Source: Hexactinellida sp. DTS-2022 (taxonomy: Eukaryota > Porifera > Hexactinellida). From it: 64,000 nt of DNA. The notes beneath the pieces are model-generated. The model worked only from the letters and a program-made list of their open reading frames with translations. It was not told the origin of the DNA and did not search any database. Of this stretch, positions 1 to 15,100 are shown in pieces. Position numbers and translations under genes: made by a program. Position 1 is the first letter of the stretch. Each line of letters starts with the position of its first letter. The DNA is taken from the NCBI GenBank assembly GCA_028753945.1, contig JAPNXP010000004.1:806001-870000 (forward strand). The letters run 5' to 3'.

Positions 1-190
1 AGGCAGACGTAGCTAATACTTGTTGAGTTCCAAGAAGACAGGCTAATACTTAGATTGATAGTATTAGAAGCTGTATAGAGATTTTCTCCTACAATCAGAC
101 TGATAGAAGCGTTGGGAATACTGTTAATAAAGCACTCTATTATTATTTGGGTATTGTCAACAGATGAGGAGGAATTCAATTGTATCGGAA
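1..190 (-). CDS. Ig-like exon of cassette 4 (partial, cut by the window edge)
   Basis: The acceptor AG lies at 191-192. The exon starts in phase 1 and reads VPIQLNSSSS, then the first Ig cysteine (ECFINSIP), then the second in SYVC just before the edge. It has the same length class and C...YxC layout as the three other Ig exons. Several N-x-S/T sites fit an extracellular domain. The donor is outside the window. Confidence 0.75.
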
Positions 191-3100
191 CTGAAAGAAT
201 AAAAGTATTTTATTAATTAATTAAATTACCAAAAATATATTATTACCATTTTGTAAATAAATTACATAGTATATGCTCAAAGATAAATTATATAGCACTA
301 AATAAATATTTATATTTAACAGAAATGTTAATATACTACTACACAAATAAGATTGTCGATCTACAGAGTAATGATTTATCTAGAAACTAACTTCCTGACT
401 AGATTATTATTTATACTGTACCTAGTATATTATGTAACATAGTATTCCTAATATCAGATGCCCCCCAGTTTCTTTAAAAAATTATGCTCACTTTAAAGGT
501 ATTTTGAGGTATTTTGATGCAGTGCGTGATTGCAATACTAGATACCACTGATTATATATTATTTATTTATGTATTTGAAATGTATACGTGTAATATAAGC
601 CAAATAAAATTATCATAAACAAATTAATGTCATTAACTTATTTTAAGAATTCCTCAAGCTATCTTCACTTAGCTTGAGGAAATTCAGACATTGAATGGAG
701 ACATGGAAGGATTCAAATATATAATTGATATTACTATTCATTCTTATTTGTGTATTTGACATAATGAATGAACTAGTACAACGGCCCTCCCGCTTTTTTT
801 GTCAACTTGACGCCCCTGATTGAAGTACCCCTGGAAATGGAAAACAAAACTACACATTATCATAGTATACGAACTAACCGAGTTTATCTTAACAAGACTA
901 TTTATAAAATTGGTTTTAAAAATAGTACTTACCGAAGTATGTGCTAAGCTAGGCACTTTATAACCGACTTTCTAGTCAAAAAAGTAAGAATTAAGATAAA
1001 ACAAACTTTAATACCCAATGTAAGTCTCACCATAGGTAGTAGGTACACATCTACAATATATTAAGAAAATCATCGGAATTTTTTTGGAAATTTCCAAGGC
1101 TTTCGTGGACAGATAAGGGAAAAGTAGAGGCAAACAATAATGGAAAATTAAAATGCTACCATTTCATGTATATATGTTATGTCGATTTTGTCAAACGTTC
1201 GACTTTGGCTATATTACTCGGATAAGCCTTAGTTTTATTGAATTTTGTTCAGAATTCGCTTCATCCAAGTATACCTAAGTGTACACTGTACACTGTAAGA
1301 AGAAATTTTTTACTATAATGAAAAAATATTCCAGGGTGATTTTGAAAATCAACGAATAAAATATGTCGATTTTATAAAGTCAACATTTTTTATTAGTTGA
1401 TTTTGTAAAATCGACATTTCTAATTAGTTGATTTTATAAAATCGACGTTCTGAAATGTCGATTTTATAAAATCAACAATTTTACAAATTTAAATTAAGTT
1501 TGTATGTTGATTTTACAAAATAGATATTTTGTATGTTGATTTTGTAAAATCGACTATTTGACAAAATCGACATAACATATATTCAAGAACAAATTGATAA
1601 ATAGTTGTGTATCGTAATTCAATTCAGTTCGTTGAAGAATCAAACCATCAATACAATAAGCATGTGTACGTAAATAAATATTTAAGAATATAACTGTACC
1701 ATAAGTTCCCCAGCTGAACATCAGTGTGTTGAATGACGTCACGACACTCTTCAGATTATAATTACCGTTTTGAAAGTAGTTCAAGTCAAATGCTAAACCC
1801 CCGGTTTGCCATGCTAGAGCTACATAGTCACGATGCTGTGAGGAAGATCTTATTGACAGCTGCATGGGAGAATATACATCAACATTTTGTTCTGATGTAA
1901 CCATGAACCCAATTTGGCTGTCAGATTCCAAAGTAGCGGCTTGTAATCTGACGGAAGAATCGAGTTTGTAGAAGTAAGAAGCATCAGTCACAGATGTTAG
2001 TATAATATTGTTATCTGCCAAAGACCGGAATATGCTGTCTGCAGTGAGAGAAGAGTTCACAACACTTCTGGGCTAAAATATAATTGTAGTACCAGTAATA
2101 AGCAATTTCCGTTAATGACAAAGTATTATTCATTAAAATCTAATTTAATGAAATCTTATGTGAGCAAAATGATAATCATAACTCTATAACTAAATAAATA
2201 TTATCAAAATAGTATTAATGGGTATCAATCATTGAAACTACATTAGTTATCCATAAATATATCTACTAAAATTGCATTTGTTTAAATTAAGGACATTTGT
2301 GTTGATCTGATATTCCTAACATTCTGCACTTGGATGGTCGTTTTTTTAAACATGGAAATCGGGTTAATAAATTGTAAAAGTTTAAATAGATAAATCGGCG
2401 GTAATATATAAGTAAGCCCTTACTTATACACCTATCAATATAAAAAGCTGCTTCGCAAGAGTAAAAATTTGATGTAAAAAATGACTTTACCAGTGCCTTA
2501 AAATAGAAAAGGTGCCTGTTGGCCGATATTTACTTTTTATATTAATTATCTATATTCATAACTTACCTCATCAGTAAATAAGATAACATGTTTTCGCACA
2601 TGTACGCTATCTCTAAATTCAAATTCATTTATAATTGAATCAATTGCACCATATGCTTCCTCTGTGCCCCCGCTCAAGCTAAATGAAATCAACTCGCTGT
2701 AGAGCTGACTGGCTGTACCGAATTTATCTGTGCCGTTGATGTTAAATATAGTAGCCGTTCTCTCGAAGGACACCAGACCATACCTGTGTAGTGTATGTAA
2801 TATGTATCAAATGAGTATACATAAATATCGAGTATTCACATTAAACCAGAAAATAAACAAATATTTGATAGCAGATCACTAAATTTAATATGTTCTAAAG
2901 TGCAAGCAGATAGAAATAAATTCAAAAATAATTCAAAAGTGTTAATATGAACATCAAAGTAATCTATATTATTAAATCTCGATTTGATAAGTATATAACT
3001 ATGACAAATATTAACTAACTATGTAATCAATTGTATAGTGAGGAGTAAGGCCGCGTAGCGGCCGTTAACTTGAGGTGCGTAGCACTGATATGACGCAAAG

Positions 3101-6100
3101 CGACCGAAACAGAAGGGCTCGTACTACAATAAAATCGTTTCCAACAATTGTCACTAAAGTAAATTTATATTCGAGATTCCAATTATATATTATGGACACT
3201 ATTTATGATAAATATAGTAGTATAATCCTGTATTTCCTTAATTCTCACCTATTAACACAACCATTTCCATTATCAGGTAGGTATTTAGCTACATTCTTAA
3301 CACCAGGTAAATAACTTCTGAATGATGGGGTTCTGTCCACTAGGAACACCATGTCCACACAGCTGGAGACTACTTGAGGAGTTATTTGAGTCCATTTAGA
3401 GTAGTACGTTGATGATGATGTGATATTACGATTATCAAAATTAAATGCGACATCTAAAACATAGACAAAATCAATATTGAGATAATTGCATATTCCCCAC
3501 CACTTTTTCCAATGTAATTTTCAGGCTCTAGCAAAGTAAATTTTAACTTCAAAAAATTCAACTTTCAATGCCGGGATTTGAAATTGAAAAGGTGTTGGCA
3601 GATCAATTTTGTATTGAAATGGAGTAATGTGTAATTAGCTTACCATTTATCTCACAAGGAGAATTATCTATCACAGCAAACTTGAACAGGTTAGCAATAA
3701 GTGTGGGAGAGTATGGAACGTTAAACTTGTAGAAATATTTCATATCGAATACAGCACCATTTGTATTAAATGCCAGACTGACATAGCTCTGATATGTGTT
3801 CGCGTCATATGTACTAAGGTAAGGGTTTGGTACAGCATTAACTTCTGTATTGGCTGATGAGAAATTCCCGAATCCAATATTAGAGAAGAAATTAATTCCA
3901 ATGAGTCTGTTAGAAGATTCGCCAGTGTAGTGGTATATGTAGCCAGAGTAGGTTACTACAGTCAACTTGATTCGATTTTGCAATAAAAGTGAGATTGTGT
4001 TCTCGTAAGTGTACTGTTGGGTTGTAGAGTCAGTTGAACGAGGCTAGAAATAGAGATTGTATGTTACAGAGAGTAGAATACTCAATTTGTAAGATTTGCC
4101 AATTTCAGGTTATAGACTTCTGTTGTGTACAAAATTATTAAAATTAATGGACTTATATTTGGCTATAAAAAAGACTTATTCCACCGAAGAAATTTTCCTA
4201 ATACTGAGTATGAAAGCAGAGATTGGAAATTTGTACAAGTATTTACTAGCAAACAACATTAATTTAGTTAAATTATTCTAAAAAAGTGTGTTATAAATAT
4301 TCATAAATTAGATAATAAACAAGGCCGGCGGAAGCGGTCAGGCCGGTCAGGCCATGGCCTGACCACTTTATAACTGCTTTCACGGTCCTGATAAATCAAA
4401 TTAAACTTTAATCTCTAACTACAGTACAACTTCGCTAGTACGAACACTGTTAATACGAAATTTCAGTTAATACGAACACTATTTCAGTCCAATACAAATG
4501 TTTCAATACAAATGAAAATTATTATAAGGCCAACGCATTTTAACGGCCCCGGGTGTTGATACTAATGAGGTTCTACAGTAGTATACATGACAAACTAACC
4601 TCATCTGCAAACAGCACTAGTCTCCTCTCTACTCCATCTCTGAATGAGAATGTACTGAGTGCCACGTGAATAGCAGGGTATCCGTCTTCCAGACCGCTAC
4701 CGAGGTTCTTAGAGTTAAAGATAACAGACTTGAGCTGAGCTGGAGTGCCATAGAGAGAATTAGTGGTGAGATTGAACACAGTAGCACCACCAGTCAAAGC
4801 AAAAAGCGTTAAGCCGTATCTATATAGCAGACAAAATAAAGCAATGAGATTATCGAATGTATATTAACTGACCTGTTTTCACAAGTACCGCTAACATTGG
4901 GAAGGTTTCCAGCTAACTCAGCTATTCTATCCAACTCATTATTAATAGATCCGCTTATGTCCAATAGGAATATCAGGTCTACACAATTTGTTAGTTCAAA
5001 TGAGTTACAGGATTCTCCGGCATCTGGTGTGAATGCGAACTGATTGAATGGAGAGGGTATTGGTTCTAAACACAGAATATTTATTGAATAACATTTAAAA
5101 TATTATAAAGGATGAAATAAATATTCAAATATGATAGAAGAATCCTAAAATTGTTTAGTTAAATGGTTCCCACATATAACAGTAGGGTTTGAATACTGAA
5201 TACCAAACTCATCAGACAAAAGATTAATTCTATGTGTTGAAAAAATTTACTCTACCAGTACATATAATTTATTAAGATAAAATCTATATGTTTGTGTGTT
5301 TTTGGTTTGTTTGTTTGTTTGTTTGTTTATTTGTTTGTCCGGATTGTATTCAAGTGATGGGGGAATAGAAACCGCATTTATAATTGAGATTACATTAAGC
5401 ACAATGCATTTTCACCTATGATAGTAAACAGATCTCTCTGTGTATCTCCTCCATTAGAATTGCTTGCAGAACATACATACTGGTAAGTGTCAGGCGTCAG
5501 ATCAGATAGAGCTAACACTTGTGTTATGGAGGTGGTGTCAGTAGCTACATAGCTAACTCCCTGTACCACAAGCGTGAGAGTAGCATGCGGTACACTGCTA
5601 ATCGTACAAGTGAACTCGTAGGGTCCAGGATTGCTGAGTGATCCTTGTGGCCTCACATTCATAGAGATTACCTTAATAGGATCTAAAGAATAGAAGCATG
5701 CATCAAATTCTTTTTTTATTTAGTAACTGGTAATAATGTTAGTAAAGTATTGAATACTCTAAGTAGAACAGATTAAACAAATATAATAATTGATCTAAAT
5801 CTTTTTTTAAATATTTGTGTTGGAATAAAGAACATTCAGCAGGCCGTGTCAAGAGAACCAATGTTCCCTTGGGTGGCTGGTATTTAAACAATAATACCAC
5901 TAGCCCACTAAGTTGTAACTTTAATACAAACAAAGAAAGAAAGAAAGAGAGTAAATAGTAAACGCTCACAATTCAATTAAAATACCATAAATCGAGTTAC
6001 TTTTAACAAAGTTGAGTTAAATAAAAATAATAATTAATGAAACAAGCCAAATTGTAAATTAAATATTATAACTGCGATCACAAGTAACAAATGTGGATAG

Positions 6101-9100
6101 TATACTCACCTGGATCTCCCCATATATAAATGAGTGTAGTGAATTGAGTGAGAGCACTCAGAGAAGTAGATAGCAAATCTATATTAAAAGCCACACCTCC
6201 AGTCTTCCAGGCTATATCCACATAATCACTATCAATAAGGCTATTGGACACATTATAGCTAACTGGGGAGACAGCGTCTAGGATAGAAGTGTTCGATCCC
6301 GTGATTCCAAATCCAACTAGCGTGTCTGATACTCTAGCAGCAGCCAACAGGCTGGTAGGAGAAGGTTGGTTTATATAGAAATTACCAGCATTAGTGATTA
6401 CACTCAGAATAATCCCATTTTCACGGAGAGAAGAGAGGATGGATGATTTTGTGTAACGAGTTTCAACTATCGTCCTAGGCTAAATATACAGAATAATAAT
6501 AATAATAGCGTAAATAAAATATCCGTAAATACAAGGAAGGAAAATCGTCAAATCTATATGTATTCCATATGTTATTATATACAGTTGAACCTCGTTAGTA
6601 CGAACAGTATTGATCCATGAAATGGGTTCACCTTATCTGGAATTTGTATTAACTTCGAAGGGGAATGGAATAGTGTTTGCAATAACCGTATCCGTACCAA
6701 CGAGCTTCTACTGAATCCTATTTGTTTAGTATATCATTATAACACATCAAAAACAAACCTGTTCGGTGACAACCACAATATATTTGATGTGATCTGTCTC
6801 AAAGCCATGATAATCAATGATGTACTGAATTCCATAGTATACATCCGTATAGAAGTATCCAGAATAGCTGTTAGATCAAACGATATATGAAATATAATAA
6901 ATAATGTAAATGTTACGCAGACTTTTGACAGTAATTAATCCAAGTTAACTGCAGACCAGGAATTTGTAACATAAATTATCATCAAGAACAAATCTGCAAA
7001 CATGAGCCAAAAGAGCATGACGGTCAATAAATAATAGTGTTATACAAATACCATTATCTAATAATTATTTGTAACCCTGGAAGAGAGACCATAATTAATT
7101 TGTGGCATACAATAAAACTTCGTTCATACGAACACCAGGGGACCGTCAAATTAGTATGAAACAATATCATTTGTATTGAAAATCCTTGGAAGGGACTGAA
7201 ATAGTGTTCGTATTAACCGGAATTTCGTATCAATCGAGTTCGTACGAACGAAGTTCTCCTGTGATTTGAAGAAAACGGGACATACGTAAGTGTCTCGATT
7301 CGGAACTGAATACAATAACTAAACTCACTAGTGGGAGCAGCCGTTTGAGGAAGTTACGAGACTAAAATATATGTTGTAGAGTATGTTTGAATATGTACTG
7401 TACGGAAGGGAATTGTCTAGCAGAAACACCATATCTACACAGCTAGTATCTACTTGAGGTAGAATGTTCTCCCAGATTGAGTGAGTTGGAAACTGAGTGC
7501 GAGATGTAAAGGCATAGTCCACAACTAAATATAAGAAACATAGTGTTATAATTATATTTGTGAGGCATTAAAAGAGGAATTTATTCTTACACTAATTTGT
7601 ATAACAATTATATTGATATATTTAATCCATTGTAAAGTATCTTAGAGTCAAAAGCAATTAAATTAGCCCTATAAGTCAACATATACGTGCATCTAAACTT
7701 AGGAATTATATATTAATCAGCCACACCTTCTCTAATGTAATTTTAGTTCGCTGGTAGGTCAAAATTAAATATCAAAAATTCACTTTTTCGAAGATGGGTT
7801 TTTGAACTAAAAAGATCTTAGCGGTTAGCCGATATCTAAATTAGTATCTCAACTTTAAGTTAGTTAATGGAGATAATTCATTTGGATTATAATATACACT
7901 AGCGCGCTTCGCAGCAGATCACAACCACACACCAACCGCTTCGCGATTGGTGTGGTTTATATACTTCTAACCTTGATTATAAAGCGAAAATAGGCCAATT
8001 TACAATAGGAAATTTTAGTGATTACGTCATCATGCGATTATGAGTTAGCATATTGGCAATCTGGTGTGACCAACGTGTCAGTATCATTAATGTACATGTT
8101 CTATTAAATTTTCAGATTTTATCTCTTATAGGGCGCGAATTATGTGCGATTAAGTGAATTTTCAGGGTTCTCGAAATGTGACAATGACGTCATAACTTGG
8201 CGAGCTGTAAGAAATTTTGAGTGAAAACCTCAACTTGTTGGCGGGGGCTAAAAGTTACCCCTATATGCCAAAAATCAGATTTGGAAACCGTCCACTTTCT
8301 TCAATCAACTCGGAACATACAAACAAATATAAATACAGTCAGGTTCTATTATTCTAAACATTCAAGGGACCAAAGATTGTGTTCATAATAGAGAGACTTC
8401 ATAATAAGCGAACTCAACTTAATACAAATCCTATGTAAGTTGTTAAATTGGGACCGTAGGGTATGTTCATAATAAAAAATCTTCATATTAAGCAGACGAA
8501 ATCTTGTTCATAATAAGCAGACCTGACTGTTTATCTATACTATTAAAACACAAACCTGTGTGTATATGTGTATATGTTACGTCGAATTTGTCAAATGTTG
8601 ATTTTACAAAATCGACATCCAAAACGTCGATTTTGTAAAATCAACATACAAACTTAACTTCTAATTTATAAATAATTGATTTCGTAAAATCGACATTCTG
8701 AAAATTCGAGTTTACAAAATCAACGAATAAAATATGTCGATTTTGTAAAACTAACTATTTTCAGAATGTCGGTTTTGTAAAATCAACATATTTTATTAGT
8801 TGATTTTGTAAAATCGACAATCTGAAAAGTTGATTTTGTAAAATCGACAATCTGAAAAGTTGATTTTGTAAAATCGACAATCTGAAATGTTGACTTTGTG
8901 AATCGACATTTCAGAATGTCGATTTTACAAAATGATCCAATAAAATATGTTGATTTTATAAAATCGACATATTTTATTCGTTGATTTTGTAAACACACAC
9001 TTAAAATGGCCCGAGCGTTTCAAATAACTATATAAGATACTTCGTTTAAAGCCTGGTTCTTTTATCTTGCTATGTGCTACATGCTTACTCAGTTAAGCAT

Positions 9101-12100
9101 GCCTTTTACCTTCATTCCACACCTAGACAGAGAATGTTTGATTCATGTCGATTTTGTAAATCAACATTTGTTGCTGTTGATTAAACATGTTGATTTACAA
9201 ATCAACATTTTTTTTTGTAAAATCAACATTAGACAAAATCGACATAACATATATATACAAGTAAACCTCCCAAAGCGGCACCCATCGGGAGAATGATTTT
9301 GTGCCGCTTCTCGGAAGTTGCCGCTACTCGGAGGTTGCTCGTAAGGTAAACTTCCTAAAGCGGGACCCATCGGGAGAATGATTTTGTGCCGCTTCTCGGA
9401 GGTTGCCGCTACTCGGAGGTGCCGCTTTTGTATATATATGTTATGTCGATTTTGTCAAATGTTGATTTTACAAAATTAACATGTAGATTTTACAAAATCG
9501 ACATGAATCAAATATTATCTGTCAAGGTGTAAAATGAGGGTAAAAGCAATGCTTAACTGAGTAAGCATGTAGCACATAACAAGATAAAAGGCTTTAAACA
9601 AAGTGTCTTGTATGGTGATTTGAACGCTCGGGCCATTTTAAGTGTGTGTTTACAAAATCAACGAATAAAATCGACATTCCGAAAATAGTTGGCCTTACAA
9701 AATCGACATATTTTATTCGTTGAATTTGTAAAATCGACTTTTCAGAATGTCGATTTTACAAAATCCACTATTTTACAAATTAGAAGTTAAGTTTGTATGT
9801 TGATTTTGTAAAATCAACATTTGACAAAATCGACATAACATATAATCTATATTATTAAAACTCGATTGTTGTGTGTTTGTTTGTTTGTTTGTGTGTTTGT
9901 CCGGATTGTATTAAAATGATGGGGGAATAGAAACCGCATTTATAATTGAGATAGAGACTAAGTTCCAAATGTTGAATGGCGGAACTTTCGTCGCCGGAAT
10001 TTTCGTCGCCGGAATTTTCGTCGCTTAACTGACTAATGTCGAACAGGTACGATTGTATCCTGAAGTTTAATTGGTCACACCATTACCCTGTTTTCGTCAT
10101 AAAACAGATGGAGAATTGTCCTACAAATTGCGGAAGTATTCAGTTTTAATGAACAATACCAGTACAATACAGTGAAGAATGAGAAATACTATTGGAATAC
10201 TGATAGAATGAGAACATATACTATTGAAAAATTGATTTAAAAGTTGACTAGAAAGTAAAATTATGTGCTATGCCCCTTAAATAAGCTAACGTATCACGAT
10301 TTTCATAGTCCATCACAAGATTAAACAACCTTTCATCTCGATCCTTACTAGATTTTGATTGCTGATGCATATTTCCGCTTTCCCATTTTGCATATTTTTC
10401 GTCTTGCACTGCTTGCTCCCGTTGCAGATAATTAACTAGTTTGGGGAAGCTGGGATGTGAAATAGAAATTCCAGACTGAAATGCATTATGCCACCCCTCT
10501 ACAGAATTATTTGTTCTGGCAGAATGATTCAAACCACGAGTGTGCATGTTCCAATTATACAGGAGAATTATTGATAATTAACACTTAAGAGTTATAATAG
10601 AAATAGCTAATTGCCACCCCTGATTTAAAGTGTCTATCATAAACGAGAAGCACTAAATATACTTTTGCGAAGCCAATAATTTAGAGGAGTTAAATTCCGT
10701 TGACAAAAATTCTGGGCGACGAAAATTCCGGCGACGAAAATTCCGGGGACGAAAGTTCCGTTTACCCCAAATGTTATAATAGGTAAACAATTATGCTGAT
10801 TTCGAATTTCGCATTTATACATTTATAATATGAATATTTGTTGTTGTTGTTTACACAAATAGGTAAACAAATTAATGAAAATTCAAAATCAACCTAGAAG
10901 TTAGCATTCAACGGGTATCATAGGTAAACAAGTATGCTGAACACGAATTTCGCATCTATAAATTTATAATATGAATATTTGTTGTTATTGTTTACACAAA
11001 TAGGTAAACAAATTGATGAAAATAGGTAAACAAATTGATTAATAGAATATGCGCATTAATGATGCGGACACGTTGGTTACACCAGATTTCCACTATGCTT
11101 ACTCATTGTCGCATAATGATGTGATCAACAAAATTTACATTGTTAAATTTGACTATTTAGGCCTATTATGCTTTATAATCAATGTTAGAAGTATATAAAC
11201 CATACACCAACCGAGGCGGTTGGTGTGTGCAGGGGCGATCGCAGGATCTGGCCAGCCCGGGGCAAAAGAGCAGCTTTTAGTATAAATCCGGGGCATGCTC
11301 CATGTAATTATACTACCAATTGGGCTGGAATCCGGGGCAAAATATTTTTTACCCGGGGCATTTGCCCCGGATGCCTCCCCCTGGGACCACCACTGGGTGT
11401 GTGTGGTTGTGTTCTGCCGCGAAGCGACCTAGAAAGCGAAGCGCGCTTGTATATAACAAAACGGATAACCAGACAAAGTGTCTTTTAAGTGTGTTTATGG
11501 ATATTATCCAGCAAAAGTGTCTTTACTCGGCAAATTATCCATAGGATACGCCTCAGTTTTGCCTAGGCAAAATAACGGATAATCGGACAAAAAGCTGGAA
11601 AAAAGCTGTTCGGACAATATCTAGACCAGGGGTTCTCAACCTTTTTTATGCCATTTCTCCTTTTGGCCTATCCACTCTACCCGATTTCCCCCTTCATTTG
11701 TATAAGGAAAAAGTAGCTTTGAACATACAATTTATTACTTGTCTGCCGGTTGCGTTATTAGCAAACAATAGTGCACAACATCAATATGATTGGTGATCAG
11801 TACTTTTTAAATGACCTATGTAGATAAAATATATGGTTTGTATTCTTTTATTTAAGTTTTATTATTATTATTAATTTTGTCTAAATTGATTTCCCCCTTA
11901 GATTCCTGAAATTTCCCCCAGGTTAAGAACTCCTGATCTAGACATATATATATATATAAATATATACACCCAGTCACCCACCCTTGTGTTTTAATATTAT
12001 AGATAATATACAGAATAATGTCATAATAATAACCTTTGAGGTATTGTAAGTTGTTCAGAACGAATTAAACGATAATTTAAATATTTTTTTACTGTGCCGA

Positions 12101-15100
12101 CTATACTATACTATAGTGGCCCAGTATTGGTCTTACTGCCTTTTTTTAATTTTAGTAAATACAATTTAGAAATTCACTCACCATCTAGTGTACATGGCAG
12201 GTTTTTCACCACAGCATACAGAACAGCAGCATCAATTAGATTGGGACAATAATCTGTTTTATCAAAATAACTCAAATCAAATGCAACTCCGTTGCTCTTC
12301 CAAGCGAGTTCAACATAATCTTTATGTTCTCTCTGTCTAACTACGCTGAACTCAGCACTGGGGATAGAAGCTATATCATCAATAGAGTAGTTACAGATTG
12401 AGGAGAAATTCCCTACTCCTGTCCGTGTGTTGTAGTGCATTCCAATTAGCCTGTTGTTAGTGTTGTTATAGAAATAATAAAATTTATTTGAAGAGGATAC
12501 TGTATTCAGTGTGACTCCATTTGCTAATAGAGTTTGTAATGTGTTCCAGAAAGTCAAGTTACTGAATGATGGCGCAATCTCTCGAGCCTGAAAAAAAGTT
12601 ATTTCACACTATGCACACCAAGGTACAAACCACATGTAATATTATAAAAGTTGTATAATACGTACGTGAATTGTCTCTCACATATTACGCACATATAGTA
12701 CGTATTAACGGAATCGAATACGTATTAAACATAGAACAACTGAAATATTAAGTTAGAAAGTGAAATATTTTATTGCACGACGAGGGAAAATAATATCAAA
12801 AATGTAAAATAAGTTCGTTTCCACAATAAATTAGAAATATTTAGTAGATCTTCTATAACTAAGAAATTATTTTTTGCAATACGTGAAGCAATTTAACGTA
12901 CGACGTATTATACGTGAAAGGCGTATTATATAACTAGACAATTGCCATACTAAAAAGTAATTATTAGAAAAATAATTTCATGAAAAGGAAGTACAGTTTA
13001 CCTCATTTGAGATAATTAGAATCTTTCTTTGTACATTTCCCCTGAAAGAGTACTGCTTTATAACATTGTGAATAGCCTCGTATCCATCCTTGCTACCAGA
13101 GCCTAAAGTGCTAGCTATATTTCTCTGTTTCTTAATTGCAGTACTCAGATCTGAGGGAGAACTGAAGTATGACTGTGTTGGTGAGTTGGTGAGTGGGATT
13201 GTTTGAGACAAACTTGAAGTACCATACAGAGTCAACCCGTACCTAATACATTATGTAATTACAGTATGTACAAATTTCAAGAAAATAATTCTTCAATTTA
13301 TCGGTGATCTCTTAATATGTTCAGTCCACAATCTTTATTTTATCCCGAATTAGATTTTATTAACAACTATTTATTGTTCTTCTAATTATATTGAAGACAA
13401 AGATGGCGCTTCGCTTTTTGATCGTAATTATTTAAACCTCTAAAAATTAAGCTTTCTGTCTGCCCAAAATCTCTCCCCTTATTATTCTGTTTGAACAAAA
13501 TTTGTTTTTGTACTAGGGTAATGCATAACAAAATACAATTTCATCATGATATTCTTTATAAAATACAAGAAATTCTTCATCAGTAATGTGATGGCATTTG
13601 AAAGAATGAAAAATTTAGTGCAAACAAACGAGAACATTTTACAATTTAATTGCAACTCTACTTTGTCAAAGCAGGGGGAATATTAATGCTATATTTACTA
13701 TTTCAAAAAGATATATCCTAATCCATTCGGTTCCTATGAATAGACAGAAATACAATTACGGTTTAACATATTACCTGTTGGAGCAAGTAGACGCATTAAC
13801 TGGGAGAGATGCAGCTAGATAGCTTATCCTATCTATAACTGTATCTGTGTATGCAGATATATCTATTAGCAAAACTAAATCCATACAATGGGTCTCTTGC
13901 AACGCAATAGAGTTACACTCTATTTTGTTCTCAGGAATGTACGTGAATTGAGAGTACTGTGGGTATATGCGTGGAGTGTCTAACAAGAAATACAAATATT
14001 ACATAAACATAATTAAAGTCACTCAAATGTAGTAAAGACAAAGTTAGGAAGCTTTTAATGAAGACTTGTATAACAAATACAAATTCAGGGTTTATGTCCC
14101 ACAGTCCTAGCTAGAAATAATTTTGCCTGCCGTTATATAATTGCTACTAACCAGGCACTGTATATACTCCCAAGGTCTGGTCCCCTCCAATAGAACTGTT
14201 AGCAACACATATAAAGTTGTATGAACCAGGATGAGGGTATGGATAATCAAATATAACAACTTTGTCAATAGAATTTGATCCTTCATTAGAATACCAACTT
14301 CCATCTATGAATATGCTAATATTGGTCGTTGAAACAGAAGTCGCGATACAAGAGAAGCTGTAGATAAGTTCTCCAGTCGTTGAGGTAATAACTGTCGAGT
14401 TGATAGCAGATACAAGTACGGGAGCTAAAGGAAATATTAAAGTTATTCAGAACATAATTTGTAAAGTAGCTTATTGTAGCGAAACTTTACTGGGAATACG
14501 CCACTAGAAGAAAATTATGTTAAATCAAAGTGTTTCGGAAATCACACATTTAGGTTATTTCATTTAGCGCGATTGGGCGAGATATATTTGCACATTAATG
14601 AAATTGAAGCAAAATGTACAGTAAAAGTTATATATAAATAAATAATTCCGATTTTGAATGTAATTTTAAATTATACACGAGTTAACAGTAGAACTCTTAC
14701 CATATGTAGAAGTAATAGAAGAATTCGCTCTACCACCCCAACTGAACATCAACTTGTTGTATGTAGCAGAGAGTCGGCTATAATACTGAGAATATCTGCT
14801 GAAGTATAAATCAAAAGCAATTCCTCCAGTCTCCCATGCTAGCTCCACATAATTAGTGTAAGTATTAGAATTCAGTATGTTCAGAGAAATGGGAGAGGCG
14901 GCATCAATTTGATCAGTGAGATCGAGCCAATTCGAAAATCCAATCACAGTGTTAGACACCTTTACTGCAGCCATTTGGTAGAATATATTTGTACTGTTTC
15001 TGTAATAAAAGCGATTAGCTAGCGATAAGACACTGAGAATAACTCCAGCTTGATTCAGTCTATTCAGAACACTCAGTTTTGTAGTCGATGATGATACGAT

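Noticed and set aside
4873-5065. Each VWA exon considered as an independent small gene
   Set aside because: All have strict splice sites and matching phases, lack their own starts and stops, and encode only a third of a VWA domain.
12640-12940. ACGTATTA-rich inverted motifs considered as a MITE
   Set aside because: TACGTAC/ACGTATTA-like motifs occur near both ends, but I could not define termini or a target duplication, so it was not called.
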